From: Prunella strophiata | Lineage: Eukaryota > Chordata > Aves > Passeriformes > Prunellidae | Direction: 5' to 3' | DNA length: 64,000 bases | Assembly: GCA_036583965.1 (NCBI GenBank) | Contig: JAZBQD010000014.1 | Coordinates: forward strand, 54,565,626 to 54,629,625 | Part shown: positions 24,721-38,000 of the stretch, piece after piece | Position numbering within the stretch: the stretch's first letter is position 1 | How the letters are laid out: each line of letters begins with the position of its first letter | Notes under the pieces: model-generated | Database searches by the model: none | Seen by the model: the letters and a program-made list of their open reading frames with translations, nothing else | Told to the model about the DNA's origin: nothing | Position numbers and translations under genes: made by a program

Positions 24721-27700
24721 CCAATACGTAAGAACTTTAAAGACTTCTATATCTCTAGAAAGTATTTCTTTATGAACAGATATTGCAAGACAAAGTAAGT
24801 GGAAAAAATTTTTTCCTCCCAGGAGTGGGAAGCACAGAACTCCCTGAGGTCTCTCCCTTCTTGGGAATATCGCAGGAGTAAGCTGTTGTATGGTGAGAAG
24901 GCAACACTTTCTGCCACAATGTTTTCTTCTTGAGAGAAGAGTTATGACAGGTATGCTGACATTGAGTGTGGGTTTGATGCAGTTTAAGCATGGTTTGTCT
25001 TGGGTTTGCACTGAAATGCAAAACCAGATGGATGTGTTGGAATTTCCACACAACTAGATCAATGCAGGCAGCAATCTTTGGCAGGACTTAAAGCCTAAAA
25101 CCATACACAATATGGTCCAGAAGAAGCTTTACTGATGAAGTTTTACTGGTGAAGGTCAGTCCCAATCAGACTTTCAACTGACTAAATATTATGTTTTCAT
25201 CCCTTGCACTCCTGGGCTTTGATGTTCACATGTACTTTATGTTGCATTTTAAAATTCATTAGTACTTTTGTGAATCTAAATCTGAGGACCTAATTTTTTA
25301 CTGCTTTACTTTTCTGGGCTGCTAAGGAAGAAGTTTTTAGCTTGGATTTTTTCATGGCTTCTGCTACTGTACCTCCATTAGCAAGGATGAAAAAAGAAAG
25401 TTTATAGAGTAATGATATACATCACTTAAAAAGTGATGACTAAACATTCCCACTATAATTTTAAGTCACATTTGATACAGCTGTTAAAGAGATGATAATT
25501 TAACTTGAGGAACATTTTTTTTACTTATGGCTTTGTCAGCTAGTTTTATCATTGTCATAATTTATATGTACTTTAAGCAGGATGTCATTTGTAGCAAAAT
25601 TACTTACCTCAAACATTTTATCTGTCACTTTTTGCTGTGCCCAAATATTCTTCATTTCAGAAAGCTTTCGATATGCATGTGGTTGCTCATACAAAACCTT
25701 TCTTTTCCTTTAAATATGTGTTTCACGCCTTTGCCAAAAAACAGGATAATAGCCATTGTCAGTCTCAAGAATTTTTTTTTTTTAATCAACTATTGGGCTA
25801 TTTAACTCTTTAACAGAGCTGGAAAATATTTTGTAGAGTATATAAATTCCTTTACAATGTATTTGTGCGTCTAATGTTTAGCAAATAGAATCTACTTATT
25901 TACTCTGCAATGAATTTCATAATGTGAGATTCTAATTGAGAGCCAAATGTAAAATGGATTAAATTAGAAACTGCAGATATGCCTAATTCTCCATGACTAG
26001 ATCTACATAGATCTACTTAGCTGTTCCTTAGATTAATAGCACAGACATGCTGGTAATTAATTAATTTAACCCACCAATTCATTAGTGATACCCAGTAACT
26101 TTTGAACTGTCATTTTCAGCATGAGACACACTTAAAAAACCAGGAAGACTGAGGCAGACTCTAAGATACTTATTAGTTCCAGCCAACCCAGAATATGCTA
26201 ATTACTGCTAATTACTGTTTGGAAAATGCTAATTGTTGCAAATAGCAGAATATATAGCAAAGCCACCCAAGAATTGATCTGCTGGCCTGTAGAAATGTCA
26301 CTATTTGCACAATGCATAGAGATTTCACAAACATAAGTCTTGGTCACTCAGAGGCATTTTGATCAGGAAGAGAATTGCTCTGCCTCCCGTTCTTAAAAAA
26401 ATAGGCACAGAGGTATTTATAACACACTTGTAGTAGGAAAAAAACCCTATTTCCCCCCCCCATAATTTCTTCTACCATATTCCTATTAATTCTTACATAC
26501 TATTTAGACTTTTTTCATATATGAACTTTATAAATCTTTACAGACATACCAATAAATGGCTTTTTCATTAAAAGTAACTGTCTGATCAATAATGAAAATA
26601 ATGCCAAAGGGTATTTAACATTCACAATAGAGTAAGAAGTGGCAAAATTAAAAAATATTTTACTTAGTTCTCTTAGTTGTAGCCAAAAAGAATTTCAAAG
26701 GATACCTTGAGGCTGTCATGAACAAAATCTATCATGTAAGCAGCCACCTGTGAACAGTTTCTACAAAATTTGGTGGAGGGCATTTATCATTCCTCAATTA
26801 AAATGTCAAATCTAATTAGACTTCCCCTCAACACACTGTATCTTACACAGTGGTACAATGAGAGAAGGGCTTTCTCTTGAATTACTAAAAAGCAAAGGGG
26901 TGATCTGTGAAAGCTCCAAGAGAAGCAAGGGAGCCTTTCTCTAGCATTTCAAAATGCAAGGGAGTGAATTCATCAGCTGTTAACACCCCATAAAATATCT
27001 ATGGATTTGATATTTTACCTGGATGAAGGACACATTCATTCTCATAAGACTCCAGACCAAATTGTTCTGTGATTAGGAGAGATGTGTCCAAGATTCACAG
27101 GTTGTTTTGATAGTGATTGGCATCATATATTGGTTGTTGGCAGAGTGGAGACTTCACTATTCATTTTTTGGTACTTGCTTTTAATCCAGTATGACACATC
27201 TTAACAAAGCTAAACACCAAATGATTAACAGTATGTTCTTTCAAAAAAGGGTTTCAAGCAACTTTCTTTTTCAAATAAGGGCTGTTCAGTCCAGCCTGCA
27301 AATCTGAGTGACAGAAAACACAGTGGAAAGCAAAATGTTAAGTATTATTAATAGTAACCTAAACAATTTCAAACAAACTCACATATTTAAATTAAAAAAA
27401 TTGAATACTTCATAAAATCTACCAATTATTAGCTATAAGAAATAAACTATAAGATATCAAGTCAGTAAATATTCTTCTCTTACTGATCTCCTGAAAAACT
27501 GCAAGTGTCACATGCAGGTGTGCATAAGGCAAGTCTAATGATTTGAAGACATGAATAACCATACTAATAACACTCTTTTAACTGGTCAAATTGTATCTGT
27601 ACAAATATGGAATTATTCCCTTTCCTTAACACAGTTTAAAATTCAAACTTTAACAATAATGCTTTTATTATAATGGGTGGTCAGAGTTATAAGTTCTTTT

Positions 27701-28409
27701 TTTTCCCACCCTTTTCCCAACATCCATTTTTCTAAATACAACAATTGGGTAAATGAATTTGGAATTTTTGGAGGGTTTTTTTTTATTTCCTGTTGCCATT
27801 TTTAGAGATACTGTTGCCATTTTTAGAGATACTGTTTTAGCTCTGTTTTTTTTTTTTTTTTTTTCCCAAGACTGACTCTCATTTTTATATTTATAAAGTA
27901 TTGCTAATTGTCAGAAGCCAATACTGTCTATCTAGGTTCTTTTAAATATTCCAAACAAGGAGGTTTTAATTTTTAATACCAAATTTACTTTCTAGTAAAT
28001 ATTTTATATTACATGGGACTTTGACTTTGCAGAACAATACAGCAATATAATGAAACCACAAGACAAACAAAAACTAACAATTACAATATACAGTTGGATA
28101 GTAATTCAGATGTGATTCCTATTACAGGTCTCTGTAAGCTCACCATTATGATGTTGGGTGTTCTTGGTCTCCAGAAAGAATGTGTGAATTAAAGCCAGCT
28201 CAAACCATTTGCTCTCTTCAGACTTAATTTTGTTGGTTTTTTTAATGTTTTTTTGAGAGCCATGTGTTCACACCCCCATGCAGGACTGACTGACTGGGGA
28301 AGATACTACTTTGTATTAGCTATTGTAGGTAAGGCCATTTACACAACTTGACACAATCAACAGATACAGCCAATTACTTGAAGGAAAGGTCCCTCTCATG
28401 GTCCCCTTT
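24721..28409. other. Unique AT-rich non-coding sequence
   Basis: No coding exon or repeat family recognised. Small simple repeats only: a nine-C run near 26453, near-identical short direct repeats of GCTAATTACT near 26198-26217, the tandem duplication at 27790-27831 and a 19-T run at 27846-27864. Confidence 0.5.
27790..27831 (+). repeat. 21-bp exact tandem duplication, two copies
   Basis: CTGTTGCCATTTTTAGAGATA is present twice with no mismatch and begins a third time. A perfect duplication implies a recent slippage event. Confidence 0.9.
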
Positions 28410-29117
28410 GCTACAGCTGTGCTCTTGTGGGTCCATAGGGGAGCAGACATCCACCCTGATCACAGCAGGTGGAGAAACACTGGAGGAAGCTGCGAACTGT
28501 AGGGACACTGCAGAAGCAGATGCTGACAGGAGCTGCAGCCCATGGCAGAGCTCTGCTGCAGCAGTGCATTTCTGGTGGTCTGCACTCCATGGAGAGGGCC
28601 CACACTGGAGCAGTCATTGAAGAACTGCTGCCCATGTGAAGGAGAAGTTCATGAAAGACTGTAACCTTAATGAAGAATCTCATGCTGGAACAGGGAAAGA
28701 AATGTAAGGAAGGTGGAGTGGCAGGTGTAAAGTACTGCAAGCTGACTGCAATCCCCATTCCCCATCCCTCACATGCCATCCAGAGGGAGGAGATAGAAGA
28801 ATCTGGAAAAGAGGAGTTCAGTGTGAAATATCAACAATATGAAATTGAACCTGGGAAGAGAGAGGGAGGGAAGGCATTCTTGGTTTTGTCCTTTTTTCTT
28901 ACCATTTTGTGCTATTTTTTGCTGGGAAGAATTTAATTGCTCCTTCTCCAACTTGAGTCTTCTTTGCTGATCATGGTAAATGCAGAGTGATCTCCTCATC
29001 TTTATCTCAACCTACAAGCATTTCCTTGACATTTTCTCCTCCTGTCACTTTGGGGACAGAGACTGATGCAGTGGCTTGGTGGAAATTTGGTAGCTAACAA
29101 ATCTTAACCTACTCACA
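28410..29117 (+). mobile_element. Long decayed endogenous-retrovirus LTR, 5' part missing
   Basis: This plus-strand segment follows the 3' two-thirds of a long (about 1 kb) avian ERVL-like LTR. Repeated 'CACTGGAGCAG / GAACTGCAGCCCATGG' units occur at about 28430-28700. They are followed by 'CTGACTGCAATCCCCATTCC' at 28742-28761, 'GGAGGAGATAGAAGAATCTGG' at 28786-28806, 'GAACCTGGGAAGAGAGAGGGAGGG', an AT-rich polyadenylation zone near 28900-28940, and a U5 with 'TTTATCTCAACCTACAAGC' near 29002. The end at ...ACTCACA (29117) fits the family's terminal CA. Divergence is high. Its 5' end type is the one that also appears at the left of the mosaic LTR at 3051. No internal viral genes are present. Confidence 0.8.
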
Positions 29118-32100
29118 CCTATTTTCTCTGAACCTTCTTTTATTGACTGGTCACACTAATAAAATGGAGATCGACAACCATTCCATGATATTCCACATAA
29201 TTATTGTCTGTAACTGGAAAATTGTTTGGCAGTGGCTGCTCCTCTTCTGTTAATAGTACAGTTTTTCTAGAAAATTAATATTAAGAGATGCAATCAGTAA
29301 TAAAGCATAAACCTAAAATTCTCCTGCTCATAAATATTTTTTTCAGTCCTAGATGAGATATAACAAATTGTGAAAAGGGGAAGAACTGAGAAGGACACCT
29401 TCTATATGGCAGCACAGAAAAAGATTTCTTTACTTTCATCATTTTTTGGCAGGTGTTTGACAGCCTCCAATCACAAAAAATATTAACAGTATGTCAGAAA
29501 GTTAATGGAAACTCTTCACTCATTAAGTGTACATCAGTTGTAAGCTAGTGTGTGCTAATTCAAAAAGCAAGAAAATACATTTGGGAAAATGTAGGAAATG
29601 AGCAAAGTATCTAAATTCTGAACAAAATTATTCTCCACTATTCCTTCCCCTTCACCAAAATTAAGATACTTTAAAATTAAATTTACACTTCTGGTAAAGT
29701 ATGTTCTTTATTTGCAAGTACATCTATTCTGCTGTTAACAGTTTTCAGCTCCTGCTTCTATTTACATTTGCAACTCAGATGCTTGGCTGGGTCTTGATAA
29801 ATTTCCAATGTACTTCCTTCACATTAAACCAGCTGTGGTGCTGCTTAGCAATAAATCTTAGAAATTATTAATTTTCAGGGGGTTACTTTTCTGTGTCATG
29901 ATTATATTTTATGAATATATTTTATAGGTGTTATCTACTATGGGATTCTCAGGTAATTGCTTGGAAACAACATTAAAGTTTACATTCTTTATAGCTTTCA
30001 AGAGATGAAATACTGATTTCCATTAGTGAGTACGCATACAACAGGCATATGAAAGTATCAGCCAATAATTCAGATAATAACCATAGCAATCTTCATGCAC
30101 CAAAAGGCATATGAATTATTTTAAAATACAAGCACTTTTAAGACATCTTTGCATTAAAAAAAAAGTCATAAAACAGATAGGAAAGTCAGTTCTGTCAAAT
30201 GTATGCTATTTCAGTTAAATTTATTTGACACTTTGTCAGAGTATGAGACTGTTCCAATACGGGTCACATCTAAATTAATCTGTGATAATTTCTAGAGTAA
30301 AAACATGTATTAATTGAGGTTTTTTTGCATATGAAGTCTATTTGTGCATCTGTTGTCATATTTCCTTGATTTTTGTACTCATGCAAATACCTACATGTAG
30401 ATATTGAATAGATCTTGATGATTCCCCTTCCCTCCAGGTCCTCTAAGTTCTAGAAGTACTTTGATAATTTAGACTCTGACACCAAAATAATGGGCAAATA
30501 TTTATGTTACTGTCAATGTGTACATCTTGGGTTTGGTGATAAAATTCTTTCATTTAAGGTCATTGGATTTTGTTTTGTTCTCAAAGATTTTTCCTAATAA
30601 TAAAATGAAAAATATTTATGCCCAAACTTCTTTCATGGAAGATTGAAGAATCAGCAACTGTCCATGGCATTAGCCAGCATCAGTTAAATAATATCTGCAA
30701 AAGACTTTTGGAAACTGGCTGAGGAGTACCAAGAAGCTACCTTAAAATATCATCCCACAAATGATCCATTGTTCTTTTCTCTAATATTTTTTCTTGTCTT
30801 TATGCAGGTATACACCACATAAGTTTATCTGTATTCCATTAGTTTTCATGCAAGTAACTTCCATTTACATTCTTTGCTTTTAATTTTTTATTCTTTCAAT
30901 AGATCTTTTTATTGTGTGAAGAGGAACTGGGGTGTAGCATAGTAGTTATCCCCTATAAAAAACTTCTGAAAAAAGAACCCAACCAAACAAACAACCACTT
31001 CCCAGGAAAAAAAGACTGTTAAGAAGAGAAGTGATTGATTACCTCTCCAGAGAGAAATACAGAGGTGTTTCACAGAGAATCAACTTACCCAGACTAGATT
31101 TTTACCCACAAAATGCATTTATCCTTCATCCTTATAAAAATGTCTTGGGATCTCTTAATGAACATTAGTTACCAGGGCACTGATACCAATTTCTAAAGTA
31201 ATTTCTGTCTCTCAAACATGTTGTCATCTTGATAAAACATGATACTACTGGTTGCTGGGAAAGCAATTCATTGTGTTTGCAATGTGCAAACAAATCCTTC
31301 TGATGTGAAACAAAGAACTGAACAGTCTCTGCAGAGAAACTCATACTGAATAAAAATCCTGTCTTCACTAGCTTTTGTAGCCAAACTATATCAAATGGAA
31401 ATGTAGCCACATCCTTTAGAAATTCAGAACAAATTTACACCAGTATACTACTACATTAAATTTTACAAGAGGCAAGAAAGATGTTGTGCACTTTATTTAA
31501 ATGGGATTTTATTGAACCACATGACTATTTTAACAATAGCTAAACTAATTAAATATGGTACTAATTACAGCAATTAGGGGTGGTAGCATTATTTACTATA
31601 AGGTTTCCTTACAGTTGCAAGGGTAACTCCTTTTTTCTACCTGTCTGATTACTTAGCCAAAATTAGCTAAACTATAATCATCTGAACATTATGCTTCTGA
31701 ACATATATGCCTGGTTAAAAAAAATAAGAAAAGTAAAAAAAAATCAAGAAAACAGTGCTGGAGATTTCTCTGAAACAGACTGATTGAGTATATCTGAGGT
31801 TTTTTTTCCCTGTTAAAGATGTTTAGAAACTTCTTTGAAGACCTTTTGTCCTATGCTTTAAATTGTAGAAAAGAAATTTGTCAGGAAACATGGATTTTTT
31901 GCCAAGTTTGTAAAACTCCCCACAATTAAACCAAATTACACATCTTTTAAGAAGTTTGCAATGCATACATATTGTATTGGAAAGCACAATTTTACAGCTC
32001 TATTCCCTAAGTACTCCATCTCAACTGAGCATGTTCTGGCCAGGTCTCAGCAGTTATTCATGCATCATGGAATCTGTGTCAGAATAAGAGGCAGTAGCAA

Positions 32101-33783
32101 AAAGTTTGTTCCTCTTGAACAAGGAGTCAACAAGGCTGTATTTATGTCCAGGCTGCAAGAGAAACTGGAGAGAGGAGCTGAGGATGCAAACTATCCTATT
32201 CAAATTCAATCATGATAAAAGATATTTTTGCAGCTAGATGACTAAATAGAGATTAGAAGGAGCATAGGAGGTTCAGTTTCAAGGAAAACACATAACATGG
32301 TATAAATTGAGACTTATTTTAAAAACCACAGGATTCTGGTATCTACTTTCAGGAGAGCTGTTCAGGAATTTATGATTAGAAGTGAAAAGTACCGGCAAAT
32401 ATACTTGGATATAATCTAGTAAGAAATTGTAGTAGTAGTCACAGAACTGAGGTGGTCTCTGCAAAATAAAAGGATTAAGGTGTTGTAAAAGAAGAAGCAA
32501 GATTAGATGTAGAGCCTTGAAATGAAGCTTTTATTAGAAAGCATTTGAGCACTAGGTGGAAAGACACAAGTGAAGGTCAGAGGACAACAAGCAAGGCAGT
32601 CTGAAGGAAAACCTTGATGAGAGGAAGCTGAATTTATTGAGCAAGCTGTTAGCACTACAGTCTTCAGCAGCATGCAGAGGTTTTATCCAGAAAGGAAAGA
32701 GATTAATGATGTAAGGAACTATCTATGAGGTTTAATAGCTTTTCTTAACTGGAACCATATGTAAATTCCAGCACAAGCATAGCAACATTAAATAAAATTA
32801 CTGTTTAGAAAACATTCAACTTTGGGACAAAATAGCGCATAACAGCTGGCAATAATAGCACTAAGATATTTACATGAATGACAGTATAAAATATAATCAT
32901 AGCAGTCTTATAAAATAAGTAATTAAATTATGTCAATAGTATTATATAAATGCTAAAAATTCAACATCATATTATCATTAAAATATTAGCAGAATGCTGT
33001 TATGGACATGACATGTATACTCAGTGCCAAATCCCTGGGCTCTTACAATAAGCTTAAGATAAAATCTCCTATCTTGTACTTTAGAGTTGACATCCATGAT
33101 ACAGGTGAATCTGCAGCATCTGCTGAAATGTGAAGGTGACTTGGATGATGTCCTCAACATCATCAACAGCACTTGACCACCAGACACTGATACCTGCAGT
33201 GCTGATCCTATTGACATTCAAAGTTTCCTGTCATTTAAACTGCCTTTTATCCCATAAAATGATTGGTCCTGGTATTCTGTTCTTTATTTCTCCATTTTTG
33301 CAGTCTGATTGTTACTTTGCTGAGTTTCTTTCTCAGTCTGGAAATAACTGCTGGGTCCTTGGTCATCATGTCTTCTTCCTGAGAATGATCCTCTGGGGAG
33401 TCAGGTCTTCAAAACAAATCAGAAATGAACATTTCAGTTAATCCATATCTGTGCAATTACAAATACATTTGTGTTAGCAAATACCACACCAAGGCTTATC
33501 TTGACTTCAGTCACTGTTTTCCCCCTGCTGTGGTGGCCATGTGCTATAGATCAGCATCTTCCTGATCATTCAGATCAGCAGCTCCCTTCTTCTGCAATGG
33601 CAGTTCATTCACGCCTATTTTTCTATCAAGGGTCAGCAAATCCCTTCCCTTACATATATTTAAAACCTTTTTGAAATTCTTAAATTTCTTTTTACACGTG
33701 CATTTATGAACTGGAAACAGTAGGAACAAAAGGAAATATTAATGTGGATTCCAAAAGATAGAAGCATGTACTGACTAGTTAAG
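29118..33783. other. Unique AT-rich non-coding sequence
   Basis: About 4.7 kb without a recognisable exon or repeat. Two open frames (31165-31410 minus, 81 codons; 31961-32215 plus, 84 codons) have no recognisable motif, no conserved context and no clear splice-site framing; I treat them as chance. Confidence 0.5.
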
Positions 33784-33880
33784 GAGAATCACAAAATGAC
33801 TGAGGTTGGAAGGGTCAGCTGGAGGCCTTTTAGTCCAATCAAGGTCAAACAAGGTCCCTTAGAGCATGGATATTTTAATG
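33784..33880 (-). mobile_element. CR1 LINE, 3' UTR fragment
   Basis: The plus strand shows the complement of the CR1 3' end: GAGAATCACAAAATGACTGAGGTTGG, then 'GAAGGGTCAGCTGGAGGCCTTTTAGTCCAATC' and 'GGTCCCTTAGAGCATG'. About 100 bp are recognisable before the similarity fades. Confidence 0.8.
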
Positions 33881-33948
33881 ACAAAATCTCCTAGCCCATC
33901 TTCACGATTCCTGATCACTGTGTGAAACTAGTCTTGTGGTAATAACTA

Positions 33949-33973
33949 AATTACACTTTAGAAAAGTGTAATT
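33949..33973. other. Perfect 11-bp inverted repeat, 3-base loop
   Basis: AATTACACTTT at 33949-33959 and its exact reverse complement at 33963-33973 enclose AGA. It lies just beyond the CR1 fragment. Its geometry (11-bp stem, 3-base loop) equals that of the hairpin at 13950-13974, but the sequence is different. Confidence 0.85.
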
Positions 33974-36200
33974 AAAAAGGAGGAAAACTTCCTGCAACTG
34001 TAAAAAAACCCTGTTGTTCATATGGCACAAGTCTGTAAGCTGACAATGTTTAGGATTGATAAAGGGTTTGTAACAAGGTCACTAAAACAGTATTTTGAAC
34101 AAACTGCAAATAAAATATTATGAAAATATTACTTATAAATACATTTTGTTAAACTTATGAATTTTGGCTAGCTTTTCTCAGAGACAGCTGGTGCCTCTTA
34201 AAAAAAAAAATGAAAAGAATTCATGAGTTTTTAGACCAAGACACTTTACTATAATTCTTTGTTAGTTTGCAGGTTTTTAGCATCTCATTTTAGATTGTAT
34301 TTTCTTGTTTGTTTGCATTTTCTCAGTGTAGTGATTTAAGACCAGCTGGAAATTGGACAGAAAGTCATAACACTTTGCATTCTTCATTAGTGTAAAGTTT
34401 AATTTAAGTGGTAGCTCACACACTTATGATTTATCATACTGTATTTACATGCTCCATTCTTCTCACATACCTGCTTATCAGTGATATGTTTTGTTTTATG
34501 CAGAGTCCAGAATTTCTAATGCTCATCAGAAATCATAATTTTTACTCCTTCTGGCTAGAATTCATATTGACTCTGAGAGAACTGTAAACAGCTATGAAGC
34601 AATTAATATTGTCCCCCCTGTTGGGGTAATGAGTATAGAACAAAAGGCATTTGGGGGTTCAATTATCAATATAATCTGATTCAAGAAGAACTTAAATTCT
34701 CTGCCTCAGGGAAAAAGAAGCCCCTAAACATATGTGAAAACTGAATTCCAAATTCAAATGGGATGAAGAGTAGCTTATATCCTAGGGTCTAGAATATCCC
34801 ACCAAGGAAAACCAGAGAGTAATAAATTGAACACTTAGAAACATGTTTACAAAAAATGACTGCATGCATCAACAGCATATTCTGCTCTTTGATTTTAGAG
34901 TCCAGTGGTGGAACTAAATCAAAATGCTTGTACCATGTCCCTAAGGAAAATGAACAGATGGCCTTGATCTTTTGTGTATAAATATTTTTTGCACATACAC
35001 TTTAGCAGCAAAATTTATTCCCTTAAAAAAGAAGTGGAGGTGGGGATAGGGGAATGAGGGAAAGGGATGGGAGAAAAAGAAAAGACTCTGAAACATGAAT
35101 GGCAGTGAAAGTCTATGAAATCTTTAGGAATCTGCTTCTTTGCTGATGGATTTTTTGGCTATAAATTATCAGTTTATTATAAGATCAGTTTACTAACCAT
35201 AGATCACATTTATTGTGAATAATTACTGGAAAATAAACAGACAATTGAAATAATATTCTATTCTCAGGCACACAGAAAACCCCCTTATTTTTGTGCATCA
35301 TTGCAAAATACAACTAAATTACGACAGGACAAAGCTGTACAATAGATGTTACAGTTTTTAGCAGTACCAAAGTCAGACATCATTTGTCCCTATGTTTATG
35401 CTTTCTATCCCATCCTTTTTAAAATTTCTTTCTTCTCTTTTCAAGTCTTTCATCTTTTCATTATCATATACAAGGAAATTAATTTTCTCCAACTTTCCTT
35501 GCTACTTTTCCCATTCTTCTTCTGCTACTTCACCTTTCTCTCAATGTTGCTAAGACATTTGTAATAAGGCTTCTTGATTTTCTACAAGACTTGCATAGTT
35601 ATTTTAATGTTCTGTACCGAAAAGATAGCTTGGTGATATTCCTCAGAGATTTTTGCTCACTTTGGCAAATCTAGTGAGAACTAGAATTTTAAATATAATG
35701 AAAAAATTGTGATGAAGTGACTGTCTGCTCCATCCCCAAATAAGCAATTCCATCAGAGTAGAAAAGTCTGGAAAAGTATGGACCGAGGTATCTTACACCA
35801 AATTAACATCCCAAACATAGAAGTTATAGTATCAGCCTTCCTGCTCTGCATGATGAACTTCTGGGTGAATGACTACAGACATTAATTAGAATGAAGAAAT
35901 CTCTTCAGATCATATTTTAAAAGAAAAGTCTGAGCTAGAAGTGTCTTGGGGAGAAGAAAAGTCCACAGTAGGATTTGCCTTGTTTATTTGCCCAAATAAA
36001 TCATGCTTCTTGGTCTTTCAGTTTATGCAGTTGCTGTGTAATTAAGGAGATGTCTTCAGTAATAGTAGACTAATAACCTTATCTCCTTTTATAATTTTGT
36101 TAGCATTATACTGGTGACTTAATCTCCATGTACTATGTGGATTTGTCTGGTATATAATAGGTGTATTATAAATCTATAATCTACATTTATGGCAAAAAAA
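33974..36200. other. Unique AT-rich non-coding sequence
   Basis: No gene or transposon recognised. It includes the purine tract at 35026-35095. Confidence 0.5.
35026..35095 (+). repeat. G-rich polypurine tract
   Basis: About 70 bp of almost only A and G, with several runs of three or four G in the centre (35041-35073). It is low-complexity DNA with triplex or quadruplex potential. Confidence 0.7.
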
Positions 36201-36330
36201 GGATTCTGGATCATCTAATGTGACCCACTGTGCACTCCAGGCCCAATTATGTGCATTTAACTAAGGCATATCTTTCTCAAAGACATTCAAAATGCATTAC
36301 ATCTTTTTCAAGAGATGAGGATTTCAGTAT
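36201..36330 (-). mobile_element. Ancient CR1 LINE relic, 3' region
   Basis: The plus strand matches, with many changes, the complement of an old reptile-type CR1 3' region. The order is 'GATTCTGGATCATCTAATGTGACC', then 'CCAGGCCCAATTATG', 'ACTAAGGCATATCTTTCTCAAAGACATTC' and 'TTTTTCAAGAGATGAGGATTTC'. Order and spacing match the family, but every short block has substitutions. It is clearly older than the CR1 copies at 23815 and 42651. Confidence 0.6.
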
Positions 36331-37722
36331 TTTTTTAACTTCAAAGGAAAAACACAATCTTCATCAACATATATAAATTCTTTATAATTGGAATATTACT
36401 TTTAAACTGCAACACGGAATGTATTGGATATTATAGCCATACCTCACATCTCTTCCAAAAAAACCAAAACTCTAATGAGTCACTTAGTGTACTAACTTAA
36501 AAAGGGTGGCTACTGTAGCAGATAATGAGTATATCAGTTTGTGTATTCCTCAAAAGAGCCTATGACCAGACAGAAAAATAGTAACTTATGCATGACATCT
36601 CTGTTATGAATTGTTTTCCACTGTTCTCTTATGTTCTCCATTTTCAGATATCTCAATTTCCAACATCAGTCCAGATTTAATATCCATGAAAAAACCTCCA
36701 TTCTTTTCATTCATTTATAGAAATAAAACAATATTCATTTAAATTACTCAATAAGCCCTAATTGTTTCTGAAGATGTAAGACCCTTGCCAGACCATAAGC
36801 CAATAAGGAACTTTGTCATGATTTGCTCTGTCCATCTTACTGTACATACTCTAAAAGATCTAAAGACAGGATAAGAAGCAGCTGTACTAACTGCATTGCT
36901 TCCATTTTGTTTTTCTTCCTTCTGAGACATTACAGTAACAATGAATTGTATCTCACAGACAGAATGGATGGGTCAGCTTGTCAAACAAAAATGAAAATTA
37001 AACTGTTGTTCTGGTGAGGTGGAGAAAACAAATTGTTCATATTTATCACACCCACCTTAGGGGAAATTCAAAGTAAAGGCTATTCATATCTTCCTAAAAT
37101 TTGTAAAGACCTAAGCTGGATAAAAGATGATATCTTTTATTACTGTACCAGTTTTCTACACTCTTAATATTCTTTTCTATGTTCCAATTTTCACAGTGCT
37201 TAATCACTGTATTTTGATAAAGAGAAGCTAGAAACAATACTGTCATTAGCTGAACATAGTTGCTTCTTTTCTCCTTTTAATTTTACCAAAAGAATGGTAA
37301 AAAGGCACACAAATACTGCAGCAATTGCAGAAAGAAGAAATTGCTCCCTTTCAGCTTTCAGTTTTTCCTGTTTACTTCAACTCTCACTTTACCAGAAATG
37401 TCCAGAACTATCAAACTAATGGAATCATATTGAGTAAATGCAAAGAAGTACTTCAGACAACCAGATTTTGTGTCTCAATCAGCTGGGCAGTGCTGACACA
37501 TGAAGGAAAGTACTTAAGCATGGATTTTTGCATTGCCTCATTAGTAATGCTCTTATTCATCTTACCTAACCCCAGAACAGACATCTACATAACCTGAACA
37601 CTGTCCTTTATGGGCACTGGAGTAAATCAAGAATTTACAGGATGCAATTTGTCTTATCCTAATGAATGCTAAAAATAGAAGAGAGAAATTTTGCTATAGA
37701 AGTGTCAACCCATTTATAGGAA
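36331..37722. other. Unique AT-rich non-coding sequence
   Basis: Nothing recognisable on either strand. Confidence 0.5.
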
Positions 37723-38000
37723 TGTGGTGATTTAAAATCAGCGAGGGATTAAACTCCAAACAAACTGTTCCACATCCACCCACCCCCTCTGGTGACAGTG
37801 GACAGGGTCCACAGTGCTGGCTGCCAGCAACTGCCACAAAGAAGGAAAAGATCAAAAGGTGGCCACTCCTCACATGTGCTCTCCCTTCTCTTCCCTCTGA
37901 GGCCACTCTCCCCAGGGATGGTATCGAATGTGGTATAGAATAAAAATATAGACAAGCCCCCGTGGCTCTAGGCTCCATCCTCTTTTTGGCACCTGCAAGC
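37723..38000 (-). mobile_element. Possible LTR fragment
   Basis: Starts with TGTGGTGATTTAAAATCAG at 37723, which resembles the outer end of avian ERV LTRs. It continues with C-rich blocks ('CCACATCCACCCACCCCCTC') and 'GTGGTATAGAATA' near 37931, similar to the U3 motif GGTATGGAATA of the LTR at 53502. The local GC content is well above its surroundings. The right boundary is not seen and no target-site duplication was found. The orientation is inferred from the order of motifs. Confidence 0.4.

Noticed and set aside
33050..33240. Less AT-rich stretch with short frames on both strands
   Set aside because: Looked exon-like in composition, but stops occur in each frame and I recognise no protein family.
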